Origin: Chelativorans petroleitrophicus
GTDB lineage: Bacteria > Pseudomonadota > Alphaproteobacteria > Rhizobiales > Rhizobiaceae
Assembly (NCBI RefSeq): GCF_025398195.1
Contig: NZ_JAODNV010000004.1
Location: 62,001 to 126,000, forward strand
Direction of reading: 5' to 3'
DNA length: 64,000 nucleotides
Shown: piece by piece, positions 26,320 to 36,228 of the stretch
Layout of the letters: each line of letters opens with the position of its first letter
Position numbering within the stretch: position 1 is the stretch's first letter
Program-made: the position numbers and the translations under genes
The notes under the pieces: model-generated
Told to the model about the DNA's origin: nothing
Databases searched by the model: none
Seen by the model: only the letters and a program-made list of their open reading frames with translations

Positions 26320-27201
26320 TCAGACCGCCTGCCGCTGCAGGAGGCGGCAGAGCTCATCGAGCTGTTCGAGAGTGCGATATGCGATGCGCATCTCGCCGCC
26401 CTTTTCCTTGTGGTTAATCGTGACCTTGAGCCCCGTATGATCGCTCAGCAGCTTCTCGAGCGACAGCGTATCCGGGTCCTTCTCCTGGCGCACTGACGAG
26501 CGTTCCCGCCCGGCCGGCTTTTCGGGCGCACTGGCGAGCGCCTCCGCCTGTCGCACCGAAAGCCCTTCCTCGATGATGCGCCGGGCGAGCCCCACCGGAT
26601 CAGCAGCGTTGACGAGCGTCCTCGCATGGCCCGCGGTCAAAGATCCGTCTGCGACAAGATCAATGACAGCCGGAGGCAGCTTCAGAAGCCGCAGCGTATT
26701 GGCCACATGGCTGCGGCTTTTCCCGATCACCTGCCCCAGATCCGCCTGGGTGTAGTTGTGCTCGTCCATCAGCTGCTGATAACCTCGCGCCTCCTCGAGG
26801 GGATTGAGGTCTGTGCGCTGGACATTTTCGATGATGGCAAGCTCCAGCGCGGCCTTGTCGTCGACATCGCGGATGATCACCGGAATTTCTGCGAGCCCGG
26901 CACGCTGGGCGGCACGCCAACGGCGCTCGCCGGCTATGATCTCATAACGTCCGGTGCCTCCGGCGGGCCGTACCACCACAGGCTGCACGATCCCGTGCTC
27001 GCGGATTGACTGAGCAAGATCGGCGAGTTCGGCTTCAGCGAAATTGCGCCGGGGATTTCGCGGATTGGGCGAGACAAACTCTATCGGCACCGTGCGGTCC
27101 GCCCGCACCGACACCTGCTCCTGCGCCGGCGGCTTGTCGATTTCGCCGATAAGGGCTGCGAGGCCCCGGCCGAGGCGTTTACGTGAAAGATCTTCATTCA
27201 T
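26320..27201 (-). CDS. parB: Chromosome partitioning protein ParB
   Basis: A 293-residue CTP-dependent DNA clamp that loads at parS and organises the origin region. The CTP/parS domain shows GERRWRAAQRAG. The helix-turn-helix is YTQADLGQVIGKSRSHVANT, and a C-terminal dimerisation segment follows. The N-terminus RKRLGRGLAALIGE is the usual ParA-contacting motif. The start is the ATG at 27201, 28 bp after parA; a GTG three codons upstream is less likely. Four candidate parS sites lie within 4 kb. Confidence 0.97.
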   Translation of the reverse strand: MNEDLSRKRLGRGLAALIGEIDKPPAQEQVSVRADRTVPIEFVSPNPRNPRRNFAEAELADLAQSIREHGIVQPVVVRPAGGTGRYEIIAGERRWRAAQRAGLAEIPVIIRDVDDKAALELAIIENVQRTDLNPLEEARGYQQLMDEHNYTQADLGQVIGKSRSHVANTLRLLKLPPAVIDLVADGSLTAGHARTLVNAADPVGLARRIIEEGLSVRQAEALASAPEKPAGRERSSVRQEKDPDTLSLEKLLSDHTGLKVTINHKEKGGEMRIAYRTLEQLDELCRLLQRQAV

Positions 27202-27229
27202 GGCGTCCACCAGTTGACTTTACGCGGCA

Positions 27230-28024
27230 TCAGGCTGCCCGAAGGCGACGCTCCCGCCGGATGACCTCCGACGCGAGCTGCAGATATGCCTGGCTGCCCG
27301 AGCATTTCAGATCGTAGAGGATCGCCGGTTTCCCATAGGACGGCGCTTCGGACACCCGCACGTTCCGCGGGATCACGGTTTCATAGACCGTATCGCCCAT
27401 ATGGGCGCGGACATCCTCGACCACCTGATTGGCGAGGTTGTTCCGCCTGTCAAACATGGTGAGAACAATGCCCTGTATGGTTAAGGCAGGGTTAATGGAG
27501 CCGCGAATCTGCTCCACCGTCTGAAGAAGCTGACTGAGGCCCTCAAGCGCGAAGAATTCGCACTGGAGCGGCACCAGAACAGAATCCGCCGCCGCCATGG
27601 CATTAAGTGTAAGGAGGTTGAGCGAGGGTGGGCAATCGATGAGTACATAGGAGAAGGGGATACCACCAGTCACTTCACGCAAAGCGCGCCGTAGCTTCAG
27701 CACGCGGTCGGGCGCCGAGGAAATCTCCATCTCGATGCCAAGTAGGTCGAGCGTGGAGGGAATGATAGAAAGCCCCGGGACGACCGTTTCCATCGCGCTT
27801 TCCTTGACGCTCGCGCTTCCCGTCAGCACGTCGTAGGAAGACACCAGCCGCGCCTGACGGTCGATCCCGAGGCCCGTGCTCGCATTTCCCTGTGGATCGA
27901 GATCGACGATCAACACGCACTCTCCGATCGCCGCCAGTGCCGTCGCCAGATTAATGGCCGTGGTGGTCTTGCCCACGCCGCCTTTCTGGTTCGCCACGGT
28001 GATTATGCGTGATGGCTTATTCAT
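27230..28024 (-). CDS. parA: Chromosome partitioning ATPase ParA
   Basis: A 264-residue Walker-type ATPase that moves ParB-parS complexes to the cell poles. The deviant Walker A is KGGVGKTTTAINL (residues about 11-23), Walker A' is DLDPQGNASTGLG, and Walker B is LIDCPPSL. It has no N-terminal helix-turn-helix, so it is the short chromosomal type. The ATG at 28024 gives the normal N-terminus (MNKPSRIITVANQ). It lies in one minus-strand run with mnmG, rsmG and parB. Confidence 0.97.
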   Translation of the reverse strand: MNKPSRIITVANQKGGVGKTTTAINLATALAAIGECVLIVDLDPQGNASTGLGIDRQARLVSSYDVLTGSASVKESAMETVVPGLSIIPSTLDLLGIEMEISSAPDRVLKLRRALREVTGGIPFSYVLIDCPPSLNLLTLNAMAAADSVLVPLQCEFFALEGLSQLLQTVEQIRGSINPALTIQGIVLTMFDRRNNLANQVVEDVRAHMGDTVYETVIPRNVRVSEAPSYGKPAILYDLKCSGSQAYLQLASEVIRRERRLRAA

Positions 28025-28063
28025 GGATGCCCCTACAAGCAAAACTCTGAGCCATCGGCCGCA

Positions 28064-28693
28064 TCAGGCGCGGTGAAGATCGCGAATCTCCAGAATCACG
28101 CCGTCGCCGACCTTGTCGCGGTGTTCTACCAGATCGAATCGCCAAGCGTCACTGCTTTCTTCCAATTCCCTTTGGAAATCCCTGCCTTTATGCAGGAGAG
28201 CGCGAGCGCCCTGCCTCATCCAGGGTTCTATCAACAGAAACAGACGTGGAAGCGGCGCTAGTGCCCGAGCCGTAATGATCTGCGGCGCGGGAACATCTTG
28301 ATAACAATCCTCGATCCGTCGGGGAAGTATGCGGGTCGGCGCCTTCAAGGCAGCGAGGGTCGTTTGAAGAAAGGCCGCTTTCTTGCGGTTGCTTTCGATC
28401 AGAGTCACTTGAGAATCAGAACGCCGCGAAATGAGGATAGCAATGATGGCGCCCGGAAATCCGCCACCGGAGCCGAGATCTAGCCAGCGGGACGCCTCGG
28501 GAGCCAACGGCATAAGCTGCGCGCTATCAAGAATGTGCCGGTCCCAAAGCCGCGGCAGCGTCGAGGGGGCGGCCAGATTGATGCGGCTTGCCCAGCGGAG
28601 AAATTCGCTCTGAAAGGCTTCCAAATCGGCCAATGTTTCACGTGAAACGGGGCCAGAAATGGCCTGCAACTCACGATAGAGGTCTTCTCTCAC
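28064..28693 (-). CDS. rsmG: 16S rRNA (guanine(527)-N7)-methyltransferase RsmG
   Basis: A 209-residue SAM-dependent methyltransferase that modifies G527 of 16S rRNA. The SAM loop LDLGSGGGFPGAIIA and the ESNRKKAAFL acceptor region are typical of RsmG (GidB). It starts with GTG at 28693, sharing one base with the mnmG stop, so translation is probably coupled. A parS-type site lies inside its 5' coding region (28634-28649), encoding PVSRET. Confidence 0.95.
   Translation of the reverse strand: MREDLYRELQAISGPVSRETLADLEAFQSEFLRWASRINLAAPSTLPRLWDRHILDSAQLMPLAPEASRWLDLGSGGGFPGAIIAILISRRSDSQVTLIESNRKKAAFLQTTLAALKAPTRILPRRIEDCYQDVPAPQIITARALAPLPRLFLLIEPWMRQGARALLHKGRDFQRELEESSDAWRFDLVEHRDKVGDGVILEIRDLHRA
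28634..28649. other. parS site 1
   Basis: TGTTTCACGTGAAACG matches the conserved bacterial parS 16-mer TGTTTCACGTGAAACA at 15 of 16 positions. It lies within the rsmG coding sequence, 0.6 kb from parA. Confidence 0.85.
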
Positions 28694-30567
28694 TATGCAC
28701 TCTGCCTGCGCAAATTATTCCTAATTGTCATCAGAATCAGTGCGAGCGCAGCCGGGGTCATCCCGTCGATCCGCTGAGCTTCCGCAAGTGTGCGGGGGCG
28801 CCTGCGCTTCAACTTGTCCCGTAGCTCGTTCGAAAGCCCGGGGACCGCATCAAAATTCGTTTCCTCCGGTATAGCCGTTCTCTCTTCCTGCCTGATCATC
28901 TCGGTGTCGGCTGCCTGACGCTCCAGATAGACGGCATAACGCGCTTCCGTTTCCAGCCGCTCAGCAACCTTGGGCGGGATCGTACCGAACTCGGGCCAGA
29001 TGGACGAAAGGCGCTCGAGTGTCACATCCGGATAGGCCAGTAGATCATAGGCTGTGCGGCGGATGCCGTCCCGGTTGAGGATGATTCCATGCCTTTCTGC
29101 CTCATTTGGCGTGAGATCGCGGGACTTAGCCAATGAGCGTGCTTCCTCAAGAGCCTTTTCCCATGCCTCAAACCGCCTGCGCCGCTCCGCTGATGCAATG
29201 CCCCATTCGATTGCCAGAGGCGTAAGCCGCGTATCCGCATTATCTGCACGAAGCGATAGGCGAAATTCTGCACGCGAGGTGAACATGCGGTAGGGTTCCG
29301 TGACGCCGCGGGAAACGAGATCGTCCACCATCACGCCGATGTAAGATTGGGTGCGGCTAAGGCTCACCGGTTCCGCGCCACCGGCAAGTCGCGCCGCATT
29401 GATACCTGCAAGAATTCCCTGCGCGGCCGCCTCCTCATATCCGGTCGTGCCGTTAATCTGCCCCGCGAGGAATAGGCCGCGTACCCTGCGGGTCTGCAGC
29501 GTCGGTTCAAGTTCGCGCGGGTCCACGTGATCATATTCTATGGCGTAGCCCGGCTGCAGAACGCGGGCATTCTCCAATCCCGGGATAGTCCGCAAGAAGG
29601 CATGCTGCACATCCTCGGGCAGGGAGGTCGAAATACCGTTGGGATAGACGGTGTCATCGTTCAGCCCCTCCGGCTCGAGAAAGATCTGGTGCCCATCCCG
29701 ATCGCCGAACTTCACGATCTTGTCCTCAATGGACGGGCAGTAGCGCGGCCCGATACCCTCAATCGCGCCAGAATACATGGCCGAGCGATGGATATTCTCC
29801 CGAATGATGCGGTGCGTTTCGGGTATGGTCCTCGTGATCCCGCAGGAAATCTGCGGATTGGCCAGGCTATCGGTCAGAAGCGAAAAGAAAACGGGCTCCT
29901 CGTCCGGTTCCTGCCTGCCGAGACCGTCCCACATGATCGTGCGGCCGTCGAGGCGTGGCGGTGTTCCGGTCTTGAGCCGCCCCAAGGCAAAGCCGGCCGC
30001 TACCATGGATGCGGACAGACGCTGTGCGGCAGGCTCGTTCATGCGGCCCGCTGGTATTTTCCGCTCACCAATATGAATCAGTCCGCGCAGAAATGTGCCG
30101 GTGGTGAGGACGACAGCACCGCAATCGATGCGCCGTTCGCCGGAAAGGATGACGTGTGTGATTCGCCCGTTGCCGATACCCAGGGCGTGCGCTTCGGCCT
30201 CGATGACGGTGAGACCAGCCTGTTCCGCGATGGCGGTCTGCATGGCCTTGCGGTAAAGCTTCCGGTCCGCCTGAGTGCGCGGGCCTCGTACGGCCGGCCC
30301 CTTGCGCCTGTTCAGAAGGCGGAACTGGATGCTGGCAGCATCCGCTACACGGCCCATCAACCCGTCTAGCGCATCCACTTCACGCACGAGCTGGCCCTTG
30401 CCGATGCCACCGATGGCGGGGTTGCAGGACATTACGCCGATCGTGTCCCGCCGCAAGGTAACGAGCGCCGTGCGCGCGCCAGCGCGCGCGGCCGCCGCGG
30501 CAGCCTCGCAGCCGGCGTGCCCACCGCCGATGACAACAACGTCGAATGAAGTCTGCTCCGCAATCAT
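28693..30567 (-). CDS. mnmG: tRNA uridine-5-carboxymethylaminomethyl modification enzyme MnmG
   Basis: A 624-residue FAD enzyme that, with MnmE, installs the cmnm5 group on wobble U34 of several tRNAs. The FAD-binding [12 protein letters not shown] lies at residues 10-22, the [13 protein letters not shown] block is present, and the C-terminal helical domain that contacts MnmE ends the protein. Length is normal. The start is ATG 30567. It sits between the parS-containing gap and rsmG. Confidence 0.97.
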   Translation of the reverse strand: MIAEQTSFDVVVIGGGHAGCEAAAAAARAGARTALVTLRRDTIGVMSCNPAIGGIGKGQLVREVDALDGLMGRVADAASIQFRLLNRRKGPAVRGPRTQADRKLYRKAMQTAIAEQAGLTVIEAEAHALGIGNGRITHVILSGERRIDCGAVVLTTGTFLRGLIHIGERKIPAGRMNEPAAQRLSASMVAAGFALGRLKTGTPPRLDGRTIMWDGLGRQEPDEEPVFFSLLTDSLANPQISCGITRTIPETHRIIRENIHRSAMYSGAIEGIGPRYCPSIEDKIVKFGDRDGHQIFLEPEGLNDDTVYPNGISTSLPEDVQHAFLRTIPGLENARVLQPGYAIEYDHVDPRELEPTLQTRRVRGLFLAGQINGTTGYEEAAAQGILAGINAARLAGGAEPVSLSRTQSYIGVMVDDLVSRGVTEPYRMFTSRAEFRLSLRADNADTRLTPLAIEWGIASAERRRRFEAWEKALEEARSLAKSRDLTPNEAERHGIILNRDGIRRTAYDLLAYPDVTLERLSSIWPEFGTIPPKVAERLETEARYAVYLERQAADTEMIRQEERTAIPEETNFDAVPGLSNELRDKLKRRRPRTLAEAQRIDGMTPAALALILMTIRNNLRRQSA

Positions 30568-30614
30568 GGCGAGGAGATGCGTGCTTCTGCGCCTCGCGTC
30601 AAGCCCGCAGGAAA

Positions 30615-30630
30615 GGTTTCACGTGAAACC
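30615..30630. other. parS site 2
   Basis: GGTTTCACGTGAAACC, a perfect palindrome extended by A and T at the ends (30614-30631). It lies in the mnmG-mnmE intergenic gap and differs from the consensus 16-mer only in the outermost pair. Confidence 0.88.
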
Positions 30631-30648
30631 TGCTCACTCGAGCCGCAG

Positions 30649-30664
30649 TGTTTCACGTGAGTCA
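30649..30664. other. parS site 3
   Basis: TGTTTCACGTGAGTCA. The left half is exact and the right half has two changes (AAACA to GTCA-type). It lies 18 bp from site 2 in the same gap. Confidence 0.7.
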
Positions 30665-30684
30665 TGCGCGGTCCCTCGCATAAG

Positions 30685-30700
30685 TGTTTCACGTGAATCA
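30685..30700. other. parS site 4, overlapping the mnmE stop
   Basis: TGTTTCACGTGAATCA. The left half is exact and there is one change in the right half. Its last three bases are the mnmE stop codon read on the other strand, so coding and partition signals share sequence. Confidence 0.78.
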
Positions 30701-32026
30701 CTTGCCGACACAGAAGGTGGAGAAAATCTCGTCCAGTAAATGCTCCACATCAATTTCGCCTAGAATTTGGGCGAGCGCCTGTCCGGCGCGGCGGAGGTTT
30801 TCGGCTCTAAGCTCCAACCCGTCATTCTCCCGTTCAAGCGCAAAACCCAGCTCAGCCGCCGCCTCATTGAGAAGCGCCACGTGCCGGGCACGGAAGGGCA
30901 GTACGTTTCCAATACAGGACGAGAAGCCTTCACTTGCCTCCCGCAGAAGGCCGAGAAGACGATCGAGGCCTTCACCAGTATGGGCAGAGATGACGCAGTC
31001 ATAGTCTTGTGGCCGAGAACCGGGCGGGACCAAATCGCTCTTCGTTCCGATCCTGATGGCCTGCGCGCCGCCGGGTATCTCGACGGGATGCGGCGCGGCC
31101 ATATCCTCAAGTAGCAACACCAGATCCGCCTTGCGCGCCCGCTCCAGCGAGCGCTCGATACCGATGGCCTCGACTCGTCCTTCGGCTTCGCGGATACCGG
31201 CTGTATCGGCCAGCACTACCTTCATCCCGCCGATATCCAGAGCGACCTCCAGAACATCACGCGTGGTGCCCGGTTCATCGGTCACGATCGCTACCTCGCG
31301 GCGGGCGAGCGCGTTAAGCAGGGTGGATTTGCCGGCATTGGGCGCGCCAATGATCACCACCTGAAAGCCGTCGCGGATTATCTCGGCGTCGCGATAGGTT
31401 GCGGCATGGGCCGTAATGACATCACGCAGCGCTGCCACCTCTGGCCATACCGTGTCAGCCACCGAACCGGGCACGTCCGATTCATCGGCAAAATCGAGCT
31501 CCGCCTCGATCAGGGCACGGGCTCGTATGAGCTGTTGCCGCCACTTATCGTAGAGCTTGCGATGAGCCTCCGTGGTGTTGGCGAGAGCGAACCGCCTCTG
31601 TGCTTCCGTTTCCGCCGCAATCAGGTCGGATAGCGCTTCGGCGCCGGGCAAATCGATCTTGCCGTTAAGAAACGCCCGCCTGGTAAATTCTCCAGCCTCG
31701 GCCATCCGGAGACCCGGAAAAGCTCCGAGCGCTTCCAGAACCGCCGTCACCACGGCGCGCCCACCGTGGAGATGCAATTCGCCGCAATCCTCGCCGGTGA
31801 AACTCGCCGGTCCCGGGAAAAACAGAACCAGCCCCCGATCAAGCTGATTACCCTCGCCCGACTTTATGTCTCTCAGCTGCGCCTGGCGCGGCGGGGGAAG
31901 GGTACCAGCCATTTTCCGGATGACTGTGCGCGTGGCAGGCCCTGACAGCCGGACTACGGCGATGCCAGAGGGCAGCGCCCCGCTTGACAGGGCAAAGATT
32001 GTGTCGCGCGGCATTTGATCCGTCAT
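30698..32026 (-). CDS. mnmE: tRNA modification GTPase MnmE
   Basis: A 442-residue partner of MnmG in U34 modification. The N-terminal formyl-THF-binding domain is followed by the GTPase: G1 GAPNAGKSTLLNAL, G2 region TDEPGTTRD, G3 DTAGIRE, G4 GTKSDL. The C-terminal CxGK motif needed for modification is present as CVGK at the very end. The mnmE-mnmG gap carries three parS sites. Divergent from the thioredoxin-domain gene by 45 bp. Confidence 0.96.
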   Translation of the reverse strand: MTDQMPRDTIFALSSGALPSGIAVVRLSGPATRTVIRKMAGTLPPPRQAQLRDIKSGEGNQLDRGLVLFFPGPASFTGEDCGELHLHGGRAVVTAVLEALGAFPGLRMAEAGEFTRRAFLNGKIDLPGAEALSDLIAAETEAQRRFALANTTEAHRKLYDKWRQQLIRARALIEAELDFADESDVPGSVADTVWPEVAALRDVITAHAATYRDAEIIRDGFQVVIIGAPNAGKSTLLNALARREVAIVTDEPGTTRDVLEVALDIGGMKVVLADTAGIREAEGRVEAIGIERSLERARKADLVLLLEDMAAPHPVEIPGGAQAIRIGTKSDLVPPGSRPQDYDCVISAHTGEGLDRLLGLLREASEGFSSCIGNVLPFRARHVALLNEAAAELGFALERENDGLELRAENLRRAGQALAQILGEIDVEHLLDEIFSTFCVGK

Positions 32027-32071
32027 CTACGACGCTCTACCTTTGAAACGATCCGACAACAGGAGATGACC

Positions 32072-34099
32072 GTGGCCCTTCCTGCGAAGAACCTTCTCGG
32101 CAACGAGACCAGCCCCTATCTCCTGCAGCACAGGAACAACCCGGTGCATTGGCGCGCCTGGTCCGTGGAGGCTCTGCAGGAAGCCAAGGCGCTTGAACGC
32201 CCCATCCTCCTTTCCATCGGCTACGCGGCGTGCCACTGGTGTCACGTCATGGCCCACGAATGCTTTGAGGATGACGAGGTGGCGGAAGTCATGAACCGTC
32301 TCTTCGTGAATATCAAGGTGGACCGGGAGGAGCGACCCGACATCGACCAGATCTATATGACGGCGCTCGGTGCCATGGGAGAGCAGGGTGGCTGGCCGCT
32401 GACGATGTTTCTCACGCCGGACGCAAAGCCTTTCTGGGGCGGCACCTACTTTCCCAAAACCGCAAAATTCGGTCGCCCCGGATTTGTTGAAGTGATGAAT
32501 GCGGTGCATGCGGCCTGGCAGGAAAAGAAGCAGCAGCTGACGCGCAGTGCCGAAGCGCTTTCCGCGCATGTGCAAAAACGGCTTGCGCCTGCCGGTCGGA
32601 CAGGGCATGGCCTGGAGCCGCCCCTTCACGCACTCGCAGGCAAAATCGCGTCCGCGATGGATCCTCAGACAGGTGGGTTGCGGGGCGGACCGAAGTTCCC
32701 GAATGCGCCCTTTCTCGATCTGCTTTGGCTTGATTGGCTCAAACACCGGAGCGCAGAGCATCGCGACGCCGTGTTACGGACCCTACGTCACATGCTTTCC
32801 GGCGGCATTTACGATCACGTCGGCGGCGGACTTGCGCGCTATTCCACGGACGCACATTGGCTCGTACCTCATTTCGAGAAGATGCTATACGACAACGCCC
32901 AGCTCATCCGGTTGGCATGTTACGCCTATGGTGAAACGAATGACCAATTGTTCCGGATGCGAATCGAGGAGACGGTTGACTGGATGCTGCGGGAGATGCG
33001 TGTTGAAGGCGGCGCATTTGCCTCCAGCCTAGACGCGGATTCGGAGGGCGAGGAGGGCAAATTCTATCTGTGGAACCGCGCGCAGATCGAAGATGTGCTC
33101 GGCACAGAAGCGGATGAATTGCTGGCGGTCTACAGTCTGGCTAGCCCGCCGGGCTGGGAGGGTGACCCCATCCTTCACCGACTCGATCATCCGGAACCAC
33201 TCCCGCAGGAGCAGGAGAGGCGCCTTCGCGAGTTGCTCAACAAGTTGCGCGAGCGGCGAGATTCACGCGTCCGGCCGGCGCGGGACGACAAAATGCTCGT
33301 GGATTGGAACGGGCTGGCTATCACGGCTCTTGCCATCGCCGGCAGGCAGCTCGATCGGTCTAACTGGATCGAGGCTGCTTCAAAAGCCTTTCGTTCCGTA
33401 TGCGAATCGAGGCAGGAGGGCCGTCTTCCTCACAGCATAGGCGGTCAGAAATGCCTCTTCCCAGGCATTGCGAGCGACTATGCCGCCATGATCTCCGCCG
33501 CAGTGGCTCTCCATGGAGCGTTGCAGGATCAGCAATATATCCGGCAGGCCGAAGCGTGGGCGGAGATGCTCGACCGCTGGCACGGCGACGAGACGAGAAC
33601 CGGCTATTACCTGACCGCTTCCGACAGCCCGGATGTTCCCATCCGCATCCGAGGGGATGTGGATGAAGCCATTCCATCCGCCACAGCGCAGATCATTACA
33701 GCTCTCGTGCAGCTCTCCAGCGCCAGCGGCAATCACGCCTTCTATGAAAAGGCGACACAAGTTGCCGAAGCCGCGCTCGCCCGCTCGCTTGGACAGTTCT
33801 CTGGCCAGACGGGCATCGTTCACGCGGCATCCATAGCGCGGCAGCCGCTGAAACTGCTCATGAACGATCCTTCAGGCGAGACATTCGTTCCAGTCGCGAA
33901 TCGACTTCCCGATCCGAGGCGGGTCGATATTGTTCTCGGACCGGAAGAGGGACCGGCTGAGCGCCAGGCGGGCATAATAGTCGATCGTACCGTTCCCGCA
34001 GCATATCTCTGCATCGGCCAAAGCTGCCTTCCGCCGTTTCGCGACGCAACGACGCTGGAAGCAGCCCTGCGCTCGTCACTCGCGGGCGATCATGGTTAG
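32072..34099 (+). CDS. Thioredoxin-domain protein of the YyaL/DUF255 (SPATA20-like) family
   Basis: A 675-residue protein with an N-terminal thioredoxin-like domain (NLLGNETSPYLLQHRNNPVHW, then CHWCHVM as a CxxC site near residue 57) and a C-terminal alpha/alpha toroid like glycosidase or epimerase folds (residues about 200-660). Biochemical function is unknown. I place the start at GTG 32072, not ATG 32066, because the only good ribosome site (AGGAG) touches that ATG but lies 6 nt before the GTG. Many lines of descent keep this gene near the origin-proximal housekeeping genes. Confidence 0.85.
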   Translation: MALPAKNLLGNETSPYLLQHRNNPVHWRAWSVEALQEAKALERPILLSIGYAACHWCHVMAHECFEDDEVAEVMNRLFVNIKVDREERPDIDQIYMTALGAMGEQGGWPLTMFLTPDAKPFWGGTYFPKTAKFGRPGFVEVMNAVHAAWQEKKQQLTRSAEALSAHVQKRLAPAGRTGHGLEPPLHALAGKIASAMDPQTGGLRGGPKFPNAPFLDLLWLDWLKHRSAEHRDAVLRTLRHMLSGGIYDHVGGGLARYSTDAHWLVPHFEKMLYDNAQLIRLACYAYGETNDQLFRMRIEETVDWMLREMRVEGGAFASSLDADSEGEEGKFYLWNRAQIEDVLGTEADELLAVYSLASPPGWEGDPILHRLDHPEPLPQEQERRLRELLNKLRERRDSRVRPARDDKMLVDWNGLAITALAIAGRQLDRSNWIEAASKAFRSVCESRQEGRLPHSIGGQKCLFPGIASDYAAMISAAVALHGALQDQQYIRQAEAWAEMLDRWHGDETRTGYYLTASDSPDVPIRIRGDVDEAIPSATAQIITALVQLSSASGNHAFYEKATQVAEAALARSLGQFSGQTGIVHAASIARQPLKLLMNDPSGETFVPVANRLPDPRRVDIVLGPEEGPAERQAGIIVDRTVPAAYLCIGQSCLPPFRDATTLEAALRSSLAGDHG

Positions 34100-34142
34100 G
34101 GGCAGTAAAGCAGGTTTTTGCATCGTGCCCTCAAGCCGAAAA

Positions 34143-34165
34143 GGCCGGGCTGTTTGAGCCCGGCC
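34143..34165 (-). terminator. Intrinsic terminator of rho
   Basis: Stem GGCCGGGCT / AGCCCGGCC (9 bp) with a 5-nt loop, 64 bp past the rho stop. Read on the minus strand it is followed by TTTTC, so it terminates rho transcription. The plus-strand side has no T-run. Confidence 0.8.
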
Positions 34166-34228
34166 CATCTTCCAAAATAAAGCCGATTTCCTCCATGCCA
34201 CGGCTGAAGCGCCCATCTAAAAGGGCAC

Positions 34229-35494
34229 TCAGGTGTTCATGGAATCGAAGAACTCCGCGTTGCTCTTGGTCTGCTTGAGCTTGTCGATGAGGAACTCGAT
34301 CGCGTCCGTCGTGCCCATGGGCGCGAGGATGCGCCGCAGCACGAATATTTTCTGCAGGTCCTGGCGTGGCACCAGCAGATCTTCCTTGCGCGTACCGGAC
34401 TTGAGGATATCCATCGCGGGATAGATGCGCTTGTCGGCCACCTTCCGGTCGAGCACGATTTCCGAGTTGCCCGTACCCTTGAATTCCTCGAAAATGACCT
34501 CGTCCATCCGGCTGCCGGTGTCAATCAGCGCGGTTGCGATGATGGTGAGCGAGCCGCCTTCCTCGATGTTGCGCGCAGCGCCGAAGAAGCGTTTCGGCCG
34601 CTGCAGTGCGTTTGCGTCGACACCACCCGTCAGAACCTTGCCGGAGGAAGGCACGACGGTGTTGTAGGCGCGGCCAAGACGTGTGATCGAATCCAGAAGG
34701 ATGACCACGTCACGGCCGTGTTCCACCAGCCTCTTTGCCTTCTCGATCACCATCTCAGCCACTTGCACGTGCCGTGTGGCGGGCTCGTCGAAGGTCGAGG
34801 AAATCACCTCGCCCTTCACCGAGCGCTGCATGTCCGTCACTTCCTCGGGCCGTTCGTCGATGAGGAGCACGATGAGGAAACATTCCGGATGGTTCGTGGT
34901 GATCGAGTGCGCGATGTTCTGAAGCAGCACCGTCTTACCGGTACGAGGCGGCGCCACGATCAAGGCACGCTGCCCCTTGCCGAGTGGCGCCACCAGATCG
35001 ATGACGCGCGCGGACAGATCCTTCGTAGTCGGATTTTCGATCTCCATCTTCAGCCGCTCGTTGGGATAGAGCGGCGTCAGATTGTCGAAATGAATCTTGT
35101 GCCGGATTTTCTCCGGGTCCTCGAAATTGATCGTATTGACCTTGAGCAGGGCGAAATACCGCTCGCCTTCTTTGGGGCTGCGAATGGGGCCCTCCACCGT
35201 GTCGCCGGTCTTCAGCGAGAAGCGGCGAATCTGGGAAGGCGAAATATAGATGTCGTCCGGGCCCGGCAGATAGTTGGCCGTCGCGGAGCGCAGGAAACCG
35301 AAGCCGTCCTGCAAGACCTCGACCACACCTTCGCCGATGATCTCGATATCCTGCGTCGAGAGCTTCTTCAGGATGGCGAACATCAGCTCCTGCTTGCGCA
35401 TGATGCTGGCGTTCTCCACCTCAAGCGATTCGGCGAACGCGATGAGATCGGTCGGCGATTTGCTTTTGAGCTCCTGGAGTTTCATTTCCTGCAT
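34229..35494 (-). CDS. rho: Transcription termination factor Rho
   Basis: A 421-residue RNA-dependent hexameric helicase. The N-terminal helical and cold-shock-like RNA-binding domains ([18 protein letters not shown]) precede the ATPase domain with Walker [13 protein letters not shown] and Walker B VVILLDS. The start at 35494 ([10 protein letters not shown]) matches recalled rhizobial Rho proteins; an in-frame ATG at 35518 would add 8 residues. A gap of 200 bp separates it from hemJ on the same strand, and I see no gene in it. Confidence 0.96.
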   Translation of the reverse strand: MQEMKLQELKSKSPTDLIAFAESLEVENASIMRKQELMFAILKKLSTQDIEIIGEGVVEVLQDGFGFLRSATANYLPGPDDIYISPSQIRRFSLKTGDTVEGPIRSPKEGERYFALLKVNTINFEDPEKIRHKIHFDNLTPLYPNERLKMEIENPTTKDLSARVIDLVAPLGKGQRALIVAPPRTGKTVLLQNIAHSITTNHPECFLIVLLIDERPEEVTDMQRSVKGEVISSTFDEPATRHVQVAEMVIEKAKRLVEHGRDVVILLDSITRLGRAYNTVVPSSGKVLTGGVDANALQRPKRFFGAARNIEEGGSLTIIATALIDTGSRMDEVIFEEFKGTGNSEIVLDRKVADKRIYPAMDILKSGTRKEDLLVPRQDLQKIFVLRRILAPMGTTDAIEFLIDKLKQTKSNAEFFDSMNT

Positions 35495-35694
35495 AGGTGC
35501 GGACTCTGTTTGAAGCATTGGGAAGCACCGATGATAGAGGGTTGCCTAGGCGGCACCGGCCGTTCCGCAACCTGAAAAACGGCACCGGACATGGAGGGAG
35601 GAGCGCCTTTTTTATCGCCCCGGCGGAAAAAGAGCAAGGTGCCTTTTCGCTCGTCACGCCAGTCCGGCCGCATCCCGCGGCGGGGGCGATCGCG

Positions 35695-36228
35695 TCAAAA
35701 CGGCTTAACAATCACGAGTATGACGATCACCACCATCAGCAGGGCCGGCACCTCGTTGAGCATGCGCCAATGACGTGCTGGTTTAGTATTGCGGTCAGCC
35801 TCGAAGAGCCGCTGCGCCCGGGACAAATAGCCGTGTAGAGCCGAAAGAAGCAGCACCGCGGCTAGCTTGGCGTGAAGCCACCCGACCGCAAAACCAAAGC
35901 CTTTCCACGCCAGCCAGAAGCCGAACACCCATGAAGCGGTCATCGCGGGATTGATGATGAGGCGCAGAAGGCGCCGTTCCATGACCTTGAAGGTTTCTGC
36001 CTGGGGAGAACCGGCGCCTGCCTCGGCGTGATACACGAACAGTCGCGGCAGATAGAACATCCCCGCCATCCAGGAGATGACGGCGATCACGTGGAGGGCT
36101 TTGATCCAATTATATAGGTCGTCGGGCGCCACAAAAAAGAGGAGCGCCGTCAACACCGCGAAAATCAGCAACGCGATCGTCGCCCGCCGCGCCGCCTTCC
36201 GGCCTTCGTCACTTGCTTCCGCGCTCAT
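35695..36228 (-). CDS. hemJ: Protoporphyrinogen IX oxidase HemJ (UPF0093)
   Basis: A 177-residue membrane protein with about four or five helices. [20 protein letters not shown] carries the conserved haem-ligand His and the family signature, and a second conserved His lies in LHAKLA. HemJ oxidises protoporphyrinogen IX to protoporphyrin IX in bacteria that lack HemG and HemY. Its ATG overlaps the hemE stop by 4 bp, so the two late haem steps are translationally coupled. The N-terminal 20 residues are an extra charged tail. Confidence 0.92.
   Translation of the reverse strand: MSAEASDEGRKAARRATIALLIFAVLTALLFFVAPDDLYNWIKALHVIAVISWMAGMFYLPRLFVYHAEAGAGSPQAETFKVMERRLLRLIINPAMTASWVFGFWLAWKGFGFAVGWLHAKLAAVLLLSALHGYLSRAQRLFEADRNTKPARHWRMLNEVPALLMVVIVILVIVKPF

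Noticed and set aside
25916-26440. A 174-codon plus-strand frame in the gap before parB
   Set aside because: It crosses the repeat-like element and the terminator hairpin and enters parB antisense. No family resemblance.
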